Source of the DNA: Calliopum simillimum
Taxonomy: Eukaryota; Arthropoda; Insecta; Diptera; Lauxaniidae
Length of the DNA stretch: 64,000 bases
Reading direction: 5' to 3'
NCBI GenBank assembly: GCA_951812925.1
Contig: OX638372.1
Location: forward strand, 49,441,722-49,505,721
In this document: positions 12,084 to 22,958 of the stretch, in pieces
Layout of the letters: each line of letters begins with the position of its first letter
Position numbering within the stretch: position 1 is the first letter of the stretch
Made by a program: the position numbers and the translations under genes
The notes under the pieces: generated by a model
Seen by the model: the letters and a program-made list of their open reading frames with translations, nothing else
Databases searched by the model: none
Told to the model about the DNA's origin: nothing

Positions 12084-12336
12084 ACTGCCGTCCTAAGCAA
12101 GAATGCCGTAACTCCAATTTTCCAAAAAAAATGAGTAAACGACGTTTCTTGGGTCATCTCGGTTCTGTCCGTCAACCCACAAGAACAGGTTGCATTATAC
12201 CTTAATTTTCCCTATAAAAACAACTTAGACTTTTGTCGTTTCTCCCAGCCGTACACATAAACATTAACACAAAAACTCATTTTACAAAAATAAAAGTTTA
12301 TTGGAATTAAGGCATTCTTCCTTAGGACGGCAGTGT
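12084..12336. mobile_element. Short inverted-repeat element (MITE-like)
   Basis: The ends are inverted copies of CTGCCGTCCTAAGSAAGAAT, with arms of about 50 bp or more. The flanking dinucleotides are compatible with a TA target. The element is non-coding and lies beyond the likely 3' end of the minus-strand gene at 12965-24720. Confidence 0.6.
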
Positions 12337-12633
12337 ACGATTTTGTCGATTTCTTGAGTTAACATGAAATTCAAGAATTCACTCAATTGCTTGGAAAAAA
12401 TTGAAAATTTTACCAAAAAACTAATGCTTATCTTTTGCACACCTACTTAGGTATACAATGGTCACACTTTAAGGTAGAAAGTAAGGAACACCTAATGAAA
12501 ATCTTTTTATGAATACAGAAGTTGTGGCCAATTAAAATTTCACACTATTTTAGTATTTTTAGTTTGGAGCGATAACAGGGTACTTCCTGCCGAGCACATA
12601 TCGAACGAAAGAAACCATTTATGATCTTTCAGA

Positions 12634-12639
12634 TTTATT
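12634..12639 (-). terminator. Candidate poly(A) signal of the 12965-24720 gene
   Basis: AATAAA on the minus strand, about 325 bp past the stop codon at 12965. It is the first clear AATAAA hexamer noticed downstream. Transcript ends are unknown. Confidence 0.35.
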
Positions 12640-12964
12640 AAAACACCTTCAGAGATACAAGAATACATAAATAAATAATGATAATATACATATATGTATA
12701 ACATATTTGACAACGAAAACCTGTAAATGCTAAAAAATATTTCTTAAAAATATTCTAATAAATAAGTACGTAGATATATGGTTAAAAAAATACATGTTAC
12801 GTATAAATAATATACGTGCATATATAAATCGTTTTGATTTTGTCACATCTTAGGCCTTATTGTTATTTCATTGCATATATGGAGAAAGACATGTCACAGC
12901 GTCTGGATGAACTCTCCAAAACATCTATCGTTTATCACTTGATCGCTGTTGCTAAGCTGCAATA

Positions 12965-14787
12965 TCAAAAAATGAAAAACCTTCTTTCTGGTTGCTTTAC
13001 AGTTTTCTTACACTCTTCTCGACCAGTTCCAGCATCACCAGCAGAATCTTTGGATGATGACTTCTCATGGTTTCCTACTAATCCGGACATTATGCGAAAC
13101 AACTCACGTTCTCTACTGAATTCCCTTTGCGGTGCAACACCATCTAAATGTGGCGTGCTTACAATAGCATTACCACCACTGTTAATACCACGTAAATCTT
13201 GTAGTGCCAACTTTTTTGTATTTGGTAAGTCAATATCACTCGAAACTTTAATTATGTTTTCCAATGATGACTTTGAATTCAGATCACCACACGGCGCTGG
13301 TATTTCTTGACTAAGATTACCCGCTGAATCTTCTACTTTTTTGGTGGTGGTATCTTCACATTTTGCATTGTATTCAGTTTTTACTTTGGTATCGCCTTCA
13401 TCGCCACCACCTGCACTTGTTGGAGGGTTTGGTGATTTGGTTGTGGATGTTTTTGGTTCATCTTTTGATTTTTTTTCACTATCATCTGCTTCATCGTCAC
13501 CACAAATTTCATCAGATTTATCGTTTTTACCAACCATAACGGTAATTTTTGATGTACGTTCAATTTTACCAGAATTTTTAATTTCTGGCTCATCCGTCTC
13601 ATCATAATTATTACCAGACACTGTATCGTAATCATCTTGTTGCTGTTCTCTTCTGGTTTGCCATTTTGTGTTTTCATCAATTTCATCTTCATCGTCATCA
13701 TCATATTCATCAAACTCTTCATCGGCTTCATCATTGTCGGGCGCTGGGCGCCGTGGCAGGAGTCTGTAGGGTTTTTCTCTTTTGAACTCTGCCTTAGAGT
13801 CAATGGGAGTGTTATAGTAATTCTTAAATGGTAGCAAAAGTATACCATCGTTGACTTCCATTGGAATCTTTCTATTGCTTTTGCCGTGTCTACGTTTATG
13901 GAGTAAGGAATAGGGTGTTTTTGGAGTTGGTGTAGCACATTCAGATTGAAGTGCCATTGATTTAAAGGTGGACAAATCGGTTTTTGTTGTGGTTTCACAA
14001 TTCGTATCCGTTTTTGTTGTATTTGTAGTCGGTTCTTCTGTTGTGGTGGTCGTCACGTCATTATCTGGCACACACTCAGTTGTTGTATTGCTAACTGAAG
14101 TCGATTCGGTTGTATTTGTTGGTATTGCTGTTGTAGTTGCAATTGTTGTTGTTATTGTTTCAGTTGTTATACATGCATCGGTTGTTGTATCGTTGTTAAT
14201 CGGATTTGGTGTTGTACTCATAATGGTGGTTGTGGTTATCGTTTCATTTTTATCGTTTTCGAATTCCTGCAATGTGCGATTTCGTATACCTTCAAGTTCC
14301 AAAATTTCAGCATTAATGGTCTTTAATAACATTATTCTAGCGGTTTTTATAGGCCAATTTGTAAAGTAGTCACTATCATCATCATCTTCTTCACCTTTAT
14401 TAGGTTTTATTGTTGTTTCGGAAAGTAGTTTTTCCACCTTTTCTTTTTCTTCTTTTTCTTTTGGATGTAATTTTGCTACTTTCTCTTTTTGGTCTTTATC
14501 TTTTGGTTCGTTGAGCTCTTTTTCTTTTTCTTTATCTATTTTTTCTTTGAGTGGTTTTTCTTGTTCCTTTTGTTGATCTTTTATTTTTTCTTTTTGTTGA
14601 TCATTCAGTTGGACTTTCTGTTGAACTTTCAATTGTTCTTTCAGTTGCTCCTTCTGTTGATCTTTCACTTGCACTTTTAGCTGCTCTTTCAGTTGCATAT
14701 CTTTAAGTGCCTTATCCTCTTCTTCTTTCTGTTTCTTTTCTTTTTCCTCTTTTTCTTCCCTATCTTCATCCTCTTCGGTAAGCTTTC
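12965..14787 (-). CDS. Exon 2 (terminal coding exon) of a large secreted low-complexity protein
   Basis: The exon starts after a T-rich tract and AG acceptor (14788-14789) and is open to TGA at 12965-12967, 1823 nt. It joins exon 1 at 22959 in phase: the split codon G|GA gives Gly and the full coding length is 3585 nt, a multiple of three. The translation opens with an acidic/Lys stretch (KLTEEDEDREEKEEKEKK), then Gln/Lys repeats of the type QLKEQLKVQ. A Thr/Asn-rich block with many TTT and TTTE runs follows (mucin-like, probable O-glycosylation). Then come an Asp/Glu block and a C-terminus ending RRFFIF. No enzymatic domain is recognised. An ATG at 14698 opens the frame but is probably internal. 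Large Asp/Glu and Thr blocks suggest an extracellular matrix or mucin-like role; this is inference. Confidence 0.75.
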
Positions 14788-16024
14788 CTAAAAAAAAAAA
14801 TTAATTTGAGTTCTTTGTTCGGAAATGTCTTTATTACTAAGTAGCATATGTGCGGAGGCGCAAACGAATGTATAAAAAAGTGGTTCTATTTGGTTCGACT
14901 TTCTTCTATAATTATTGACTTTTCGAGACCATATCGATACCTTAGAGCGCGATAGTTCTACACGATAGATGTGGAAATAAAAACGCACCAAACTTTGAAT
15001 TACTACACGTATAAGATCTCTTTTTCGAGATATACGTAATCAAAGTCAAATCTACTAACTTGTAAGTCGTAAAATAGCCCTGAGTTCTTTTTTATATGAA
15101 ACTACCAGGGATATAAGATTTACATTTCTGAAAAAGTAGCTGTTATTGTGATACTCGCAAAAAACAAATTTTTACGACCTTTGACCTTGAATACCTCAAA
15201 ATAGGGATCAAATAGGATTGCAAAGTTTGGCGCGTTTTTATCTTCAGATCATAAGAAAACAATCTGCATTGATAGATTTCTGGTCCATTTTAGTCGTATT
15301 AGATTTTGCTTCCCGGCCTTCCTTGTCTTTTTCGATTTTTTTGTGGTTTTGAGATTTTTGCAGTTATGGTATTCATGTGGAATGCCAAAATACCACTAAA
15401 ACACCACTTTTTTACTACGTTTAAGCAAGTTTTTTATATACTTTGTATTTTGTCGCTTTACTTGTATGGGTGGTTCCAAACTCGCTGGTGATATTTTGCC
15501 AAATCTTATGGTGGAGATAACTTAACTTAAGGGAACACCCTTCAGTAAATTTCAGAAAGATTATATTATTAGTTATTTTAGTATAACATATAAGGGGCAT
15601 AGAAACAAAGGCAACAATCTTCATTGAAGAAAGGTTATTTTCTTTTCTTTCCATAAATTATATTCCGGAAGGTCAAACAAGTAGGTAATGGAGCGTTTTT
15701 TGTAATTTTAGTAGGTACTAAAACAGTACAAAATTTAGTATTCTTTGCCAAATATGACAAATTTTACACAGTGCTTATAGCCTGATTACTTTCCAAAAAT
15801 GCTCTGAACATGAAAATTAGGTAATAAATGTCAAAGTTATGGACAATTACGTGAAGGAGTGTTTTTCTCAATTTACTGATTTTTCCACTTTTTGCACCCC
15901 TCCCAAAATCCCAAAAATTTTTTTGTTTTTATTATTGGTTTTGACAACTAAAGAGCCATGTACCAAATTTCAGCGAAATCGGAGTGAGTGCAACAGTTCG
16001 ATTGTTACAAACCCAGAAATTTTC

Positions 16025-17851
16025 ACTTGATTGAAACAAACACTACAATCTCTAAATGTTATATACGCCAAATCATTACGTGATCTGGCTTATAGGGCAT
16101 ATCTTATTAACAAAACGGACTCAAATTGGAAAATTTTCTGCCGTTTGCGAAATCGTGCTAAAAGTGTTATTCACAAGCATGTTCGCGAAGAAAACTCTAT
16201 GTGGAATATGCTTCGCAGAAATGGTGTTGTTGAAACTGCAGATCAGAACATATCTCTAGATGTAGATGCTCTAAATAACTTTTTTCTTTCTCACCAAAGT
16301 ACTCGGCAAATATTTCCTGATTCTGACCTCGTCAACGAGGAGCCGAGACCTGATGAATTTCATTTTTACTCTGTAACTGCTATTGAGGTTGAAATTGTTA
16401 TGAGGAGCATATAGTTGAATACTATTGGACATGACAATATACCTTAAAAGTTGTTAAAGGTGTTATATCCTTACATTGAACATGTTCTATTACATTTTAT
16501 CAATGTTATTTTAACCCATTCTGTGTTTCCTGAAAATTGGAAGCTAGCTCGGGTGGTGCCTATTAGGAAAAAAGATTCCTATTCAGAGTTCTCTAATCTG
16601 CGCCCAATAAGTGTAGGTATTGCCCGTATTATCTAAAATAGTTGAAAACTTGATTAAAAGTCAAATTGTTGAATATTTCGACAGCTATGGTTTACTTAAT
16701 GATTGTCAAGCGGCATACAGAAAGGACTACAAAGCAAAGCATTTGACTCTATAAATCACATAAATCTTATGAATAAGCTTCATTCAAATTTTAATCGTAT
16801 CTGGCTAATCGAAAACAATATATACAGTGTGGGAATGATACTTCTTCTACTTTAAGAGTTTTATCCGGAGTTCCGCAGGGATCAGTCCTAGGGCCTTTAC
16901 TTTTTATGGCTTACATAGAAGACTTTGTAAACTGTTTAGACACCAACTTCTGTAAGCCATTTATGTTCGCCGACTGTTTTTTGGTGACAGGTGTTATTTG
17001 CTTGGGATTCAAAACCAAATAAATCAGACTCTTGATAACGTTTTCTCTTGGATGAATCAAAATTGTTTATCTATAAATGCTTCAAAAACCAAAGCATTAT
17101 TTTTTACGACTTCTTGAGCTTGTCGTCCATCTTTGAACCTCTCAATCAACAACACTGCTGTCGAATTTGTTCCTAAGTTAAAATACTTAGGTATTATTCT
17201 GAATGAATATTTGAGTTTTGAATATCATATTAATAACTTAAGTTCCAGTATACATTTTACACTGCAAAGGCTATATAGTTTAAATGTTGTTCTTCCAATT
17301 GAAATTAAATTAACAACTGCGCATGCCCTCCTGCTCTCCAAAATTTTGTATGGCATTGAAGTTTGCTCTGGCTGTAACTTTACACAGTTGTCTAGAGTAA
17401 AATTATTGTTTAATAGAGTGGCGAGATATGTTTATAACGTTAGAGCTTCTGAACACATTTCTGGGTATATTTTGCGAATATTGAGTTGTAATGTCGAAAG
17501 TTTTATTAAGGATAGAACAAATTTAATTCTTTACAAAACAATTTCATCGCAAAAACCGCGGTCCCTATCAAGCTTGTTTCCGTTTTCCCAATCGCTTCGA
17601 AATCAGTAAATAGTTAGACCCAGAATTTTTACCTCACTATTTGAAAGATCTTTTGTTGTAAGAGCCTCCAGAATTTGGAATAATTTAACTCGTGGGCTTA
17701 AATTTTTTTCATTTTCTCCCATGGTTTTTAAAAATCGTATGTGCTTTGAACATTGAGCTGTAAAATCAAAATCACTGTAGGACCAAAATGTTTTGTTTTT
17801 CTTAAAATATTTACAAGTACGTATGTATAAGACTTGGATTGAGGACCGCAC
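16025..17851 (+). mobile_element. LINE (non-LTR retrotransposon), 5'-truncated, left part
   Basis: This is the coding part of a 5'-truncated LINE in the intron of the 12965-24720 gene, on the opposite strand. It stops at the 8-bp ATGTACAT target duplication of the hAT-like foldback (17852-17859) and resumes at 21428, where a 3' tail and A-rich end follow. The foldback therefore inserted into the 3' non-coding region of the LINE. Confidence 0.8.
16031..17759 (+). pseudogene. LINE reverse transcriptase, broken
   Basis: Fragments in several frames match a non-LTR retrotransposon ORF2. WKIFCRLRNRAKSVIHKHV (16031-16414) precedes the RT. VFPENWKLARVVPIRKK and NLRPISV (16451-16636) are early RT motifs. 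VPQGSVLGPLLF lies near 16870. A catalytic-box relic reads FADC where FADD is expected, near 16965-16980. The post-RT region KLKYLGIILN to ARYVYNV (17133-17609) continues as VRASRIWNNL near 17660. Stops and frameshifts separate these pieces, and the catalytic Asp pair is damaged. The layout fits the Jockey/I/R1 group of arthropod LINEs; the clade is not resolved. Confidence 0.85.
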
Positions 17852-19534
17852 ATGTACATTAGGGGTGTTTTAGTGCACGAATTTTGGATTTTGATACTTG
17901 ACACCCCTCAGTTTTGTGAGGTTGGAAAAAAAAATGAGTTTGCAAAAAAATTTTGAAGGTGGGGTGATGGTAAGGGTTGGCGCATCGAGGTCAAAGATCA
18001 GAGAAAAGGATAAACAATTTACTTGCAGCCCTACAAGAGGGGCCACCTCTAGAGGATTCAAATGTATGACCGACCTACATTATTTTTCCCTCCCCAACAT
18101 TTTTATCAAGCATACTTACCTCCTATCTCTAACCCCTAAGGGGACTCCAATGCAAAATTTGCATTTTTAGGAAATCGACCCCCACACCTCCCAGGGTGCC
18201 CCTAGAAGGGTCAAATATATGATCGGCCCCTAATATTTTTTCCTCCACAACATTTTTTCCCACCGTACTTACCCTCTATCTCTTAAGGGGGCTCCCATAC
18301 AAAACTGACGTCATAGACATAAAAAATATGGCAAGGAAATCGTCAAATAGGCCATTTCATATAAAAACAGTATAGTAACCCTGCAAAAAATGAGTACCGG
18401 TTGTATTTGAATTTTTTACATTTCTTTATTTTTTTATTTCCATTTTTGTTTCACGTACGAGTATCTGGAACATTTCCTGTATTTTCTAGGTATTCGTACC
18501 GCTATTTTTTCGACATATAATTTTCTGTCAATTTTGAGTATTCAAATTTAAAAAACAAAATTTAAATTTCAAGACAATATGAAATCACAACATAATGAAC
18601 TGGTGAGCGCTTATCTCAGTCCAGGGTGAGTAGTAGTTGGTGATGGAAATCTTTGAATTTAAAAAAAATACAATTACTCTTTATTTATTTTCTTTAAGAG
18701 TTGCTTGCAATCCCTTGCACATTGAAGTGTCTGCTCTGCGAAGATGCCTCTCAAGAAATTTTCTTAAAAAGTTAGCTAATGGTGAGTCTCGCATACAAAA
18801 TGTATCGTTCTAGCTCTTGTCCATGGATATAAGAGTGCCCTTATGTGCATAGTGAACATTTTTTTTTCTGATTATTCTTTACAAAAGATGCCTTTAGCAC
18901 ATTTAGTCACTTCTTCGACTCTTTATAAGATATTGCTCAGTAGAATCCCAAATCCATTTTGGAGCTTATAAAAATTTCTAAATGGTTCATATAATTTGAC
19001 AACAAAGTTATATATCGCCTAAGTTATGATGACAATTGCCATCTCCCGCGCTTACCTTACCTAATGATAATAACAATACGCAAAAATTATTTGTTTTGCA
19101 GTTATGGACAGTAAAAGCGATTTTCCTTTAAAGTCCATTTTTGAAACTCTAATCGAAAACCAGCTGAGTTTTCCCACTAATTCCAATTTTTTTAACTAAA
19201 TATTAGATTTATTACAAATTTAAAATTTTATTGTAAATTACTTTCTAATATAATTTACAGATACAATGGTAGCCACAGAAGCCATGTAGAAGTGAGTATT
19301 TTAATACAAGAAAAGCACTCCGGAAGATCATTGGATTGGCTAATATCTTTATGGTTATTTAGTAAGACTAGCTTTTACTATATTGTAACTTTAATTTAAT
19401 TCATTCCAATTTGTAATTTTTAGGCCTTTAAGGCCGATGAAATGTGATCACCATTATTGTGAAATAAAATTTCGCATGGACTTCTTCAAGTTTTCGTTTT
19501 TTTTTTGGGATTTTAAATGGGATTTTAATCAGCA

Positions 19535-19760
19535 TACCTACAAGATACAGTACCAGTACGCGTGCTTAGAAACGTACCCGGATTATTGTAGATAAGTGTA
19601 ACGAGTATAGTACCTGTACGCTTATTTAGAAACGTACTTGTACTGTTTCAGATACGTATAACAGATACAGTCCCAGTATGCGTATCTAAGTATTTATGCA
19701 GGGACGAGTAACCGATACAATACAAGTATTGGTACGACAAAACCAATGCCTGTATTTTTC
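19535..19760 (+). repeat. GTACG/GTATC-rich tandem array inside the hAT-like foldback
   Basis: Units of about 65-75 bp contain phrases such as TTAGAAACGTACYYG and GATACAGTMCCAGTAYGCG. Three or four degenerate copies occur in a row. A shorter related stretch (GTACGAGTATCTGG) lies near 18456. Confidence 0.5.
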
Positions 19761-19892
19761 CCGACAGCAATGTAAACGTTATTGAAAGAGTACGGCAATT
19801 TCTATGTGATTTTCAAAAACAAACAAAAAAAAATACGTGTTTGTGTCCCCGATACATACGCCGTTTGTACCTAGTACACTGTTTGCAGGGTA

Positions 19893-20765
19893 AGTTCGGG
19901 TAATGTGATATAGGCATTTTTGTTTTTTAAATTACTCGTAGTTTTCAAAGCATAGCTGGTATCACTTTATGTATTATGTTTTATTGATGTATTGTGCAGT
20001 ATATTATGATTTTGGAGTTCTTTAGCGTCAGCCAATCTTAAGCGATTTCAACAAAATTGAAAAAAGGCAAAAAAAGTTAAAAAACAAAATTGGCGGGTAA
20101 TGTGATATACTATATCCCATATCCCAACAAATTGCATTTTCGGCAAAACAATCATCGTGTTATGAAGAAACTTTAGTTGTGGAACTTTTACTTCAGGTAA
20201 GGAGTGATAAACGTTACTAAAATCGCTTTAACTCATTTTTCTTAAAAACTGTGACCTTTATATAAAAATGTTGGACCAACAAATTCTTAATAAGGAAAAA
20301 CGTTTTAGATTTGGGCCAAAAGACCATCGTGCCAAACATTTTGCAGTGCAAGTGGAACATCAAATATTTTCGGTGCCAGAAGTGCACTATATCACATTAC
20401 CCGAATTTCAGTTTTAAAACAATCAGGTTATTTTTGAAGAACACACTCTAGCAAATAAAAAATTCAATTGATTTATGGTTAGGTATATTCACCCACTAGC
20501 AGAATTTAATATTCCGGCTATGATATCAATTTTAGTTTAGGCTAGATCCTAGCAAAAAGCTCACGCAAATAAAGTTTTTTTTTCACTGCTAAATCGATTT
20601 TACCACACTGAAGGCAGAATAAATAAAGGTGGGCGCTCAAAAACTTGCAGCACGTTTCTTTTTCAGTTACTGTGGTGTTGACGAAAGAATCATTATCGAG
20701 AGTTGTTTATTTAAGGAAATATGCTGGTATATCACATTACCCGCCTATATCACATTACCCGAAGT
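19893..20765. mobile_element. TA-flanked inverted-repeat element nested in the hAT-like foldback
   Basis: The ends read ASTTCGGGTAATGTGATATA, inverted, with TA at 19891-19892 and 20766-20767. The core GGGTAATGTGATAT is iterated inside: near 20096 in forward orientation, and near 20390 and 20728 as the complement. No protein is encoded. It is a non-autonomous element, probably Tc1/mariner-type from the TA duplication. Confidence 0.7.
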
Positions 20766-21427
20766 TACTCTAACTTTGTATGGGAGCCCTCTTAAGGATT
20801 GGAAATAGGGGGTAGGTATGCTGAGAAAAAACTTTGGAGGGGGGCTAATAGGGGTCGGTCATATATTTAACTTCTCTAGGAGTGACTTATGGGCAGTTAT
20901 AGGCCTATTTGACGATTTTCTTTCAATATTTTTCATGTCTATGACATCTAATTTGTATGGGGATCCCCTAAAGAGTCAGAGATACAGGGTAAGTATGCTG
21001 GGAAAAAATTTTGGGGAGGAAAAAATATTAGGACCAGTCATACATTTGACCCTTCTAGGAGCACCCAGGAAGTGGTGGGGGTCGATTTCCTAAAAATGTC
21101 AATTTTGTATGGGTCCCCCTTAGGGGTTGGAGATAGGGGGTAAGTATGCTTGGTGAAAATGTTGGGGAAGGAAAAATAATGTGAGTCGGTCATACATTTG
21201 ACCCCTCTATATGTGACCCCTAAACATTTGCAGGGCTGTATGTAAATTTTTTCTCTTTTTCTCTCACCTTTGACCTCGATGCGCCAACCTTTACCCTCAC
21301 CCTACCCACAAAATTTTTTTTGCAAACTCATTTTTTTTTTCCAACCTCACAATATTGAGGGGTGTCATGTATCTATATGTTGTTACTAAGGATCTCCATA
21401 CATTCTTAAATCACCTCTAATGTACAT

Positions 21428-21630
21428 TCAGGAGTAGATTGCAGTACAGGTATCATTTTTTTTTTTTTTTTTCTAGTGTTAATATGCTTATATATAAAAA
21501 TTCATTTTTATTTTTTATGTTCGCACAGAGTGCTTCAATGTACGATTCTTTGTAATTTGTTATTTGGCTGCTAAACTTTTGAATTACTTACTCAATAAAT
21601 AAAATAAAAAAAAAAAAATTAAAAAAATAA
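21428..21630 (+). mobile_element. LINE, 3' remainder with A-rich tail
   Basis: Sequence to the right of the hAT-like foldback continues the LINE 3' non-coding region. It ends with AATAAATAAAATAAAAAAA and further A-rich sequence (about 21593-21630), the expected tail of a retroposed LINE on the plus strand. Confidence 0.6.
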
Positions 21631-22499
21631 ATTTCTCATCGAATTTGCTCATAAACCACTTTGACGATTTGGTTTAAACTTAGTTTGCATCTTCATCTTA
21701 CACTGCTTTACTGAATCGCAAAGAATACTGTGCAATAAATGCATTTATCTTCAGAGAAACACGTTTTTGTTAGTTTTTACAAAAATTAAAAAATTGGATA
21801 TTGTCGCCTTTGTTTCTATACCCCTCATATAAAAGTTTTGTGAGCGATGCCACGCCTTACTTTGAGTTATCCGAGCATAATGACATATAACATTTAAATC
21901 CTTGCCATTAGAAGTAAAACCTCCTAAGCTGCAATGCAGTCATTGGAGCATTTTTAGAGTAATATTGAATCAAATTGTTAAAAAAGTGGGCGTGGCACTT
22001 CTTTTACCTCCCCCCCCCATTTTTGACATACTGCAAAGTATTCATAGTTACAATCCCTCCACCAAATTTTGCCAAAATAAATTGTAAAATTTGCAAAACT
22101 TTTTCCAGATAAGTTTTTTGAGCAAAAATACCTCTAACTTATACAAAACAACAGAAACTAAGTTTAAAATATAAAATTATTTTAAAATAAACTATAAGTA
22201 AAATTATTGAATGTATCGTTATATAAAAATAGCAGGCAATTCTAAATAACCATTGTTTTAAATCTTCTTTTTGCATTTCTCATTTTAGTTAGGACTAGAG
22301 TGCTCAGGTATCGATAAAAGGCTTTTCGATGTTATTTGATATTTTCCGAAACAACTTAATACTTCAAGGATTTTTTGATATTTTTCGTTAATTAGAGAAT
22401 ATTACTGTGTTTCTCTATAAAATATTATTTGAGAAATTTCTACAAATGTGCAATTGACTATTCCATGTTTTTTGTTACTTTTAATACTTTTTACTTATA

Positions 22500-22745
22500 A
22501 GGCCTGTTTCGTAATCCGTGTGGTTTCAATTACTTTGCATTTCGGAAACTTTTTTGATGAAACTCGAATTTTTCGATTTTTTGCATTTTTTTAAGAATAT
22601 TTGCTAAACCGTTACTTTTTGATTCATGCAAATCAATATGATTTGTAGAACTTGTAATTCTCCACAAAAGCGATTCTAATATTTTTATCGTTCGACTCAC
22701 AGTTCTCATAAAAAATTTTCTAAGCACGGATTTCGGAACAGGCCT
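22500..22745. mobile_element. Short inverted-repeat element, 246 bp
   Basis: The ends are inverted copies of AGGCCTGTTYCGWAATCCGT. The centre is AT-rich and non-coding. It lies in the intron just past the donor site of exon 1. Confidence 0.6.
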
Positions 22746-22958
22746 GTAACTCAGGTAGATAATTTTTATCGGGAATTTTCAATATTTTTCGATGTTTATA
22801 GTAGAACGTTTGGTACTTAACAGCTTTCTTCAATGGTATTTAATAGATATTTTAATAGATACTTTAGCTTGGCAAGAAAAAATCATCAACTTAAATTGAG
22901 CAATGGAGAGTTATACTTTTATATTATATGCTAAGAAATAACTAACGAAGGAACTTAC

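Larger units (their letters stand above)
17860..21419. mobile_element. hAT-like foldback transposon, 3.56 kb, inside the LINE
   Basis: The ends are inverted repeats TAGGGGTGTTTTAG and (complement of the right end) TAGAGGTGATTTAAG. They are flanked by a perfect 8-bp duplication ATGTACAT (17852-17859 and 21420-21427). TAGRG ends plus 8-bp duplications are the hAT signature. The arms are long: about 500 bp on the left and 650 bp on the right share repeated phrases such as CATACTTACCTCCTATCTC, GGGGTCGATTTCCTA and CATACATTTGACCC in opposite orientation. The interior has no transposase. It has a degenerate GTACG-rich tandem array (19535-19760) and a nested TA-flanked element (19893-20765). A diverged relative of the arms lies near 49330-49800. 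Confidence 0.75.
14788..22958 (-). other. Intron (8171 nt) of the 12965-24720 gene
   Basis: The donor is GTAAGTTC at 22958-22951 and the acceptor is a run of Ts followed by AG at 14788-14789. Both phases agree. The intron contains a broken LINE, a hAT-like foldback with a nested smaller element, and a 246-bp MITE. The rest (14800-16020 and 21640-22499) is decayed repeat. It includes R-like phrases near 15460-15500 and inverted AAAAACGCRCCAAACTTTG arms near 14980 and 15215. Confidence 0.75.

Noticed and set aside
13341..14680. Plus-strand and other-frame open reading frames opposite exon 2
   Set aside because: They are shadows of the Thr-, Asp- and Lys-rich low-complexity coding sequence and consist of Val/Phe-rich mirror translations.
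14698..14698. Separate gene starting at the ATG at 14698
   Set aside because: The same frame continues upstream without stop to a T-tract AG acceptor, no promoter is seen, and no signal peptide follows this ATG.
22942..22958. Genuine C-terminus (KFLR) of the exon 1 frame
   Set aside because: The last codons read through a strong GTAAGTTC donor, and a phase-matched acceptor and long frame exist at 14787.
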